From the IMG/VR virus record IMGVR_UViG_3300018890_000002, positions 1 through 64,000 of that record: a DNA stretch of 64,000 nt; one strand, 5' to 3'. Of this stretch, positions 60,150 through 64,000 are shown one piece after another. Numbering within the stretch: position 1 is the first letter of the stretch; each line of letters starts with the position of its first letter. The notes below the pieces were generated by a model that saw only the letters and a list, made by a program, of their open reading frames with translations, made no database searches and was not told where the DNA came from. The translations under genes and the position numbers were made by a program. This DNA comes from a virus.

Positions 60150-60758
60150 ATGTCTATATTCAAATCAACACAAATCGAAAAGAAAAAGACTGCTCAAATA
60201 TCCCAATGAACAGAAAATGGTTACGACTACAAAGGAGTAGTTGAATATGGAATGGTTTACTTGAAAGGTAATTCTCAGCCATATTTCTCTATTACTGCTT
60301 TTACTTGGTGTAAGAGTAGTAAAGGAGGTAGATGGAGAGAAGATAGTGGCGGTTGTCTTCATGAGTTAATAGTCAAGAAAAAGAAGTCATTAGCCCCATT
60401 AATTCAATTTCATTTAGCCGGACAAGATGGACTGCCAATTCTCTATCTAGAGAACGGATATTATTGGTACAAGGAGAACTTAGAAATCTTTAAAAGCTAT
60501 GTTCAATTATCTGAGGATGAAGAAATTCCAGAAGTTTCAAAGATTGAGCTACCTGTGGTCTTAAGTGAGACTGGAAAAGAACTTGATTTACCAGAGAAAG
60601 AACAAGAGAAAATCAGAGAAAAATTCCGTAAACAATTTATTTGTCAATGGCTCAAAACCCGAGAAGATAGATTGAGAGAGGAGTTTAATGAAGTAATGAA
60701 GATTTTTGGTGTTGAATATATCACTGAAGAGGAAATCAATCAACTCAAGACTAAGTAA
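60150..60758 (+). CDS. Unknown protein with in-frame TGA at codon 20
   Basis: ATG 60150 has a strong AAAGGAG site 7 bases upstream and is in frame with the long frame starting at 60252. Only TGA 60207-60209 interrupts (KKTAQISQ-TGA-TENGYDYKGVV). With Trp there, the protein has 202 residues: a beta-rich Trp/Gly segment (SKGGRWREDSGGCLHELIVK), then alpha-helical, ending LREEFNEVMKIFGVEYITEE. The ATG at 60252 has no ribosome binding site. No family recognised. Confidence 0.6.
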
Positions 60759-60770
60759 TTTAATAAGTAG

Positions 60771-60787
60771 AGGGAAGTGACTAACCT
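60771..60787 (+). promoter_or_regulatory. Leader cassette Y, copy 2
   Basis: AGGGAAGTGACTAACCT, identical to 56027-56043, 28 bases before ATG 60816. Confidence 0.5.
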
Positions 60788-60815
60788 TTACTATCAATTC
60801 ACTAAGGAGTTTAAG

Positions 60816-61067
60816 ATGGTAGCTAGAATATCAGTAAGGACTTTCACTGTTCCAGAGTATTTCCTGTCGTTTCTAATTAACGATCAATGTAGTGGTTTGA
60901 CTCAAGACGATTTTAACCAATTTAAAGACTTCATTGAAAGAGAAGAAATTGATGAGAGTTTGGGTCATTGGTCTTATGATGACGTTGAACCTTATTATTC
61001 TGAGAGTAATAATATAACAAGTCAAAGTGGAACTGTGGTAGATGTTGAATGGGTAGAAATTAATTAA
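60816..61067 (+). CDS. Small acidic protein
   Basis: 83 residues from ATG 60816 with AAGGAG; the upstream part of the frame is leader sequence. LINDQCSGLTQDDFNQFKDF and a C-terminal V-D-V-E-W-V-E-I suggest a compact alpha/beta fold. Similar short plasmid and phage proteins with a DxxxVEWVEI end exist, but I cannot name a family. Confidence 0.55.
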   Translation: MVARISVRTFTVPEYFLSFLINDQCSGLTQDDFNQFKDFIEREEIDESLGHWSYDDVEPYYSESNNITSQSGTVVDVEWVEIN

Positions 61068-61097
61068 GTCTTAAGAGTTACTAAGGAAACTAAGACA
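61068..61097 (+). promoter_or_regulatory. Leader hairpin
   Basis: GTCTTA pairs with TAAGAC around AGAGTTACTAAGGAAAC; the AGAGTTACTAAGG part resembles GAGAGTTACTAGG in the 55.4 kb leader. Confidence 0.35.
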
Positions 61098-61111
61098 ATG
61101 TGGAAGAGGAA

Positions 61112-61496
61112 ATGTTTGCAATAGTAATTAGAGAGGACAAAGGAGCTAAAGTAGTATCCTATAAGAGTAAGGAGATTGATAGCTCAGAAAATATGTCAAT
61201 CTGTGGAGTTGAGAATTACGAGCAAGGGAAAAGATTATCCTAATTGGGTTAGAGGGTTCAAAGTTATAGGAGATGATTTTTTACACTTAAGTGATAAAGA
61301 TAAAGATAGCTTTTGTCTTATGCTTAAGAATATCGAGTATGTGAAAAGAAATAATATTAGTAGGTCTATTACTCTAGAAGATTTACCTATTAAGGAACCT
61401 ACTAAAGATGAGATACGTGATATCTACTATGAAGAAATAAAAGTTTACCCTCAGTTAAATGAGATAGTTAAACGATACATAGAAAATAATCACTAG
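61112..61496 (+). pseudogene. Gene split by a +1 frameshift
   Basis: ATG 61112 encodes MFAIVIREDKGAKVVSYKSK, continuing to Y-E-Q-G-K and a stop at 61243. The +1 frame continues G-K-D-Y-P-N-W-V-R-G-F-K-V-I-G-D-D-F and helical text to TAG 61496. Removing one A from AAAA near 61229-61232 joins them into about 127 residues. Either a recent indel, a sequencing error in a short homopolymer, or +1 recoding. A TTG at 61176 could start the second half alone. Confidence 0.5.
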
Positions 61497-61505
61497 GAGA
61501 AAATC

Positions 61506-61613
61506 ATGAATTACAGAGTACCAGCTTACTATCCAGAAGTTCCTGAAGAAGTTAAGAACTATTTACGGATTGTTGATGAAGTCATAGTTCCTCAGTGTAT
61601 TAAGGGTAATTAA
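61506..61613 (+). CDS. Peptide gene, 35 residues
   Basis: ATG with AGGAG upstream. Pro/Tyr/Val-rich (RVPAYYPEVPEEVKNYLRIV). Stop overlaps the GTG of the next gene (TAAGTG). No family recognised. Confidence 0.5.
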   Translation: MNYRVPAYYPEVPEEVKNYLRIVDEVIVPQCIKGN

Positions 61614-61829
61614 GTGTCAGTTGTAACCCCAAAAATAGGAGGTTCTGCTTTACTACCTTCTTATGCAATGATTGGAGATATACTATTCACTTTCTATTCC
61701 TCTATTCAAGATATGTGGGAAGATGCTTATTACGACGCTTGGTATGGTTCAGAAGATAAGAATGATGTAACTCTTCTGACTGACCTAGCTATCAACTGCG
61801 TTAAGTCATTAGAATGGTGGAGTCGTTAA
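61614..61829 (+). CDS. Small aromatic acidic protein
   Basis: 71 residues from GTG immediately after the previous stop, so coupled. Rich in Tyr, Trp and Asp (DMWEDAYYDAWYGSEDKNDV). No clear membrane segment. No family recognised. Confidence 0.5.
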   Translation: MSVVTPKIGGSALLPSYAMIGDILFTFYSSIQDMWEDAYYDAWYGSEDKNDVTLLTDLAINCVKSLEWWSR

Positions 61830-61837
61830 CATGGATA

Positions 61838-61915
61838 ATGAAGAAATGATTAGTATTGAGAATTGCGAAAGAAGGTTATGGTATTTCTGAAGATGAAATT
61901 GAGTTCATTGAGTAA
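61838..61915 (+). pseudogene. Short frame with in-frame TGA
   Basis: ATG AAG AAA TGA then TTA GTA TTG and so on gives MKK-TGA-LVLRIAKEGYGISEDE, ending I-E-F-I-E at TAA 61915. With Trp it is 25 residues. An overlapping ATG at 61831 gives 19 other residues. Weaker case than the other TGA frames. Confidence 0.3.
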
Positions 61916-61929
61916 TCTTTAACTCATCG

Positions 61930-62023
61930 TTTAAGGCATCTTATATCTAGTAATGTACTATTTATCGTTTTTAGGTATAAGGTGTGTCTATGAAGCAAAT
62001 AAAGCCATCTGAGAGGATACTAA
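61930..62023 (+). promoter_or_regulatory. Leader cassette X, copy 2
   Basis: Gap-free 94-base counterpart of 56254-56347, with the 3' AGCCATCTGAGAGGATACTA box and the CATCTTAT/ATAAGGTG helix. The next gene starts at 62052 after AAGGAG. Confidence 0.6.
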
Positions 62024-62051
62024 CTCTTAGACTAAAACATAAGGAGAAATC

Positions 62052-62498
62052 ATGACTACTTTATCCCCAATTGAAAAAGCTGAGTTAGAAGCACAAGAAG
62101 CTAGAAGTCAATTTAACTATCTTCAAAATATAATGATGAAGACTCCTGAGTTTTTAGCAGTTCAAAAGCAAAGAGAAGTAATGAATAAAGCAGATGAAAA
62201 AGTAAACTTATTAAAAAGAGAGGCAGCTAAACCCAAGGTAGACGCGACAATTTCTAGTTTAAAAGAGAAAGGTTATGAATGTAGAGCTGTTTACTCACAT
62301 GGTTATATTTCTGAGTATGTAATCTGTGATAAAGAAATATCTGAGATAGGAAGTTTATTTTCTACGGATAGAGGGATTGAAGCTATTTCAAGCGATCACA
62401 GTGATCATTTTTATGAAGGAAGTGATTTGTTAGGTTGTGGGGATAGTGAAGAAGAAGCTTGGAGAGATGCTGTAAGAAATCAGAATTGTAAAATCTAA
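62052..62498 (+). CDS. Paralogue pair: helical start, conserved C-terminal domain, member 1
   Basis: 148 residues: coiled coil about 1-70 (EKAELEAQEARSQFNYLQNI), then ISSLKEKGYECRAVYSHGYI and an end with LLGCGDSEEEAWRDAV. The same order in 62748-63233 (IERLKKEGYELRTGHL, LGSGKTEDLAWKSAV) shows duplication. The domain K-x-G-Y-E-x-R and G-x-x-E-x-A-W-x-x-A-V is typical of small phage proteins of unknown function. Confidence 0.6.
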   Translation: MTTLSPIEKAELEAQEARSQFNYLQNIMMKTPEFLAVQKQREVMNKADEKVNLLKREAAKPKVDATISSLKEKGYECRAVYSHGYISEYVICDKEISEIGSLFSTDRGIEAISSDHSDHFYEGSDLLGCGDSEEEAWRDAVRNQNCKI

Positions 62499-62526
62499 TC
62501 TCAATTATTCTCAGATTTTCGTTTGT

Positions 62527-62547
62527 GTCCGCAACGACATTAAACTA
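62527..62547 (+). promoter_or_regulatory. Leader cassette Z, copy 2
   Basis: GTCCGCAACGACATTAAACT; one base differs from 59719-59739. An AGGAGG site and ATG 62570 follow. Confidence 0.5.
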
Positions 62548-62569
62548 TTAATTAATTTAGGAGGGTATT

Positions 62570-62710
62570 ATGACGACATCTGATGGTATTGCCTTTGTTA
62601 TTATAGGCTATTTGATTCCTCAGCTACTATACGTTTGTTACATGGTTGGAATGTCTAAAGGCTATGACATAGCAGTAGAAGATTACAAAAGAATTAATAG
62701 ATGTCCATAA
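62570..62710 (+). CDS. Small single-pass membrane protein
   Basis: 46 residues, AGGAGG ribosome binding site. One hydrophobic helix (IAFVIIGYLIPQLLYVCYMV) at about 7-26, then a short polar tail. No family recognised; could be a small host-interaction peptide. Confidence 0.5.
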   Translation: MTTSDGIAFVIIGYLIPQLLYVCYMVGMSKGYDIAVEDYKRINRCP

Positions 62711-62747
62711 AGTTTAATGCTAAAGCTCAGTAACTAGGAGAAAAGTA

Positions 62748-63233
62748 ATGTCCATTACTAATATCAATGCAAAAGTTTCAGCAGCAGAAGAGTTGGTAGA
62801 TTTCCATAGACTAGAATTAGAAAATTCGATTGACTACGAGAGACTGGAAAAAAGCAAAAAGCTACTTTCTGATTTAAAGAAATTGCAAGAAGAAGAGTAC
62901 CAGAAAAAGCAAATTCAACTACACATAGAAAGGTTAAAGAAGGAAGGGTACGAGTTGCGAACTGGTCACTTGACTAGCTCTACTAGAACAGATGAGTGGC
63001 AATCAGAAGACGGAGAGTCATATACTTTCCTAGTTGTTCATAAGGACACTCCAAAAATCAGAGAGATGCTAGAGTGCAGCTTTGAAGCAATCCCGTTAAT
63101 AGGTGATCCTGGTAGCGGAAAAGTATTAGAACCAGAAACAATTCTTGGATCTGGAAAGACAGAAGACTTAGCTTGGAAATCTGCGGTAACAGGGGACTAT
63201 ATTAACAACTTACCTACAGAAGAGTGTAGATAG
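62748..63233 (+). CDS. Paralogue pair, member 2
   Basis: 161 residues, AGGAGA upstream. Coiled coil to about residue 75, then the C-terminal domain shared with 62052-62498, with an insertion (SSTRTDEWQSEDGESYTFLV). Function unknown. Confidence 0.6.
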   Translation: MSITNINAKVSAAEELVDFHRLELENSIDYERLEKSKKLLSDLKKLQEEEYQKKQIQLHIERLKKEGYELRTGHLTSSTRTDEWQSEDGESYTFLVVHKDTPKIREMLECSFEAIPLIGDPGSGKVLEPETILGSGKTEDLAWKSAVTGDYINNLPTEECR

Positions 63234-63285
63234 TTAGTCTCTTCCCCAGTAATTGACTAACTCAGTAATATAGTAAGGACAAAGC

Positions 63286-63327
63286 ATGAACGTTGAAGAA
63301 ATTGTAGAACAAGTCAAAAGTTTATGA
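63286..63327 (+). CDS. Very short ORF ending in TGA
   Basis: 13 residues (MNVEEIVEQVKSL) after AAGGACAAAGC; TGA, then TAT TAG. Well-placed ribosome binding site but too short to judge. Confidence 0.25.
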   Translation: MNVEEIVEQVKSL

Positions 63328-63363
63328 TATTAGAATGTTCTTAACTAAAAGGAGAGTCACATA

Positions 63364-63654
63364 ATGTTTAACCCTCTGAGTGAAATTTTAACTCTAGATC
63401 TAGATTGGTTGAAATCTAATGGATGGACGTTAAGAGGAATCTTAGCATACCGTCATATTCTGTACGAATACAATCATTCGGGAACTCCTTCTCAAAGCAG
63501 AATTACTGAGATTATTAAACAGTATGACGCAGAAGGACAGGCTCACAAGATAATTGAAGCTTTACAGGATTTGCTTTTGCTCAAGCAGTTATTTTCAAAT
63601 CCTGTAGAAATATCAGATACAGCTTGGGAAAAAATTATCTCAGCTTATCGTTAA
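63364..63654 (+). CDS. Small helical protein
   Basis: 96 residues, AAGGAG upstream. Helical (SGTPSQSRITEIIKQYDAEG) with a long Leu-rich helix (KIIEALQDLLLLKQLF). No family recognised. Confidence 0.55.
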   Translation: MFNPLSEILTLDLDWLKSNGWTLRGILAYRHILYEYNHSGTPSQSRITEIIKQYDAEGQAHKIIEALQDLLLLKQLFSNPVEISDTAWEKIISAYR

Positions 63655-63666
63655 CTCCTAGCTAGA

Positions 63667-63687
63667 TGTAGGGTGCAATTCCCTACA
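63667..63687 (+). promoter_or_regulatory. T-loop-like hairpin leader
   Basis: TGTAGGG-TGCAATT-CCCTACA, 7-bp stem with a 7-base loop like the 55.4 kb leader and the tRNA-Arg T loop. A longer AGCTC/GAGCT stem follows to about 63740, then AAGGAGAATATT and a 5-codon ORF at 63757 (MQLFS). Confidence 0.45.
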
Positions 63688-63815
63688 AAACATCAGCTCT
63701 AACTTCCTCCAAAGAAGATGTCTTATTGACTCTGGAGCTTTTAGAAGGAGAATATTATGCAGTTGTTCTCATAAGAGAGAATTAAAAGTCGAAACATTTT
63801 AGCTCCTTAGCTAAG

Positions 63816-63878
63816 ATGTCGGTAGATTATGTCTGCCCTGATGAGGACTTCTCATTGGAACAACAATTATTGGAGTAA
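63816..63878 (+). CDS. Very short ORF
   Basis: 20 residues (MSVDYVCPDEDFSLEQQLLE) without a good ribosome binding site. It could be coupled to the 5-codon ORF upstream or be a remnant. Confidence 0.2.
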   Translation: MSVDYVCPDEDFSLEQQLLE

Positions 63879-63885
63879 AGGTCAA

Positions 63886-64000
63886 ATGACTAATATTATA
63901 TTTTCTCCCCTTCAACAGAGAGATGTGGAAATCCGGTTTATTTGTCATGAGGGATTCACCATAACTACGACCAATGAAAAGTACCAGTTTGTGAGAAATA
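63886..64000 (+). CDS. Unknown protein, 3' end beyond window
   Basis: ATG 63886 with AAAGGTC upstream; 38 residues visible and still open (NIIFSPLQQRDVEIRFICHE). Too little to assign. Confidence 0.4.
   Translation, partial: MTNIIFSPLQQRDVEIRFICHEGFTITTTNEKYQFVRN

Noticed and set aside
61098-61124. 8-codon leader peptide before 61112
   Set aside because: The ATG has only a distant AAGGA and the peptide overlaps the next start; too little evidence.
1-64000. Genome-wide TGA to Trp recoding (code 4)
   Set aside because: Large virion and helicase-like genes contain many TGG and no internal TGA, and TGA ends genes in ATGA, GTGA and TTGA overlaps (29202, 15385, 11610, 43384). Only a few accessory frames show the effect.
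46000-64000. CRISPR array
   Set aside because: Leader repeats are few, unevenly spaced and lie directly before genes; no regular repeat-spacer pattern.

Overview
The window is part of an AT-rich genome of a tailed dsDNA phage or phage-like element. A long-tailed virion module is written leftward on the minus strand (about 34.7 kb down to base 1). Rightward accessory, regulatory and probably early genes fill 34.7-45.2 kb and 47.4-64 kb. The tail is probably non-contractile: there is a G/GT chaperone frameshift and a giant tape measure, and no sheath gene is visible here. The host is not certain. A HIP1-type GCGATCGC near 52.5 kb and CGATCG-rich, more GC-rich coding between 47 and 53.4 kb make a cyanobacterium plausible, but this is inference.

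Minus-strand virion order, in transcription order: terminase small-subunit candidate (45.9 kb), then 10.5 kb further on terminase large subunit, a very long MuF-like head morphogenesis protein, prohead protease with scaffold-like tail, basic and glycine-zipper proteins, acidic scaffold candidate, decoration candidate, major capsid protein, HhH protein, two unknowns, C39-like peptidase and holin-like protein (lysis pair inside the structural operon), tandem PAS membrane protein, connector, a run of glycine-zipper proteins, HNH, two ADP-ribosyltransferase-like paralogues, fibre-like protein, repeat protein, tail completion proteins, tail tube candidate, G/GT chaperones, and a tape measure that runs off the left edge. 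No portal gene was recognised.

6.2-9.8 kb holds a plus-strand islet: DUF1360-like membrane protein, GIN/DUF2807-like beta-repeat protein and small ORFs. 34.7-37.1 kb holds small proteins, a Bro-N domain and a tRNA-Arg(UCU). 37.2-39.0 kb holds the first of two SF2-helicase-like paralogues whose Walker A has no lysine; the second is at 57.5-59.3 kb. A GIY-YIG protein at 53.5-54.2 kb shares their C-terminal domain. 39.3-41.2 kb is a tandem, partly broken family of small proteins with a G-x-x-x-D/N-G-K-x-x-Y-Y-D-Q-Y type module. 41.3-45.2 kb is an operon of membrane proteins plus a HerA/FtsK-like P-loop ATPase and a T5orf172 protein, with a second candidate -1 frameshift site joining membrane protein and ATPase.

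45.9-47.38 kb is noncoding; its right half has many stable hairpins behind a consensus-like promoter and looks like a large structured RNA. The genes that follow are separated by leaders built from tRNA-like or T-loop hairpins or by repeated leader cassettes. Several small accessory genes carry in-frame TGA at tryptophan-compatible positions or single-base frameshifts, so the right side is either partly recoded or decaying.
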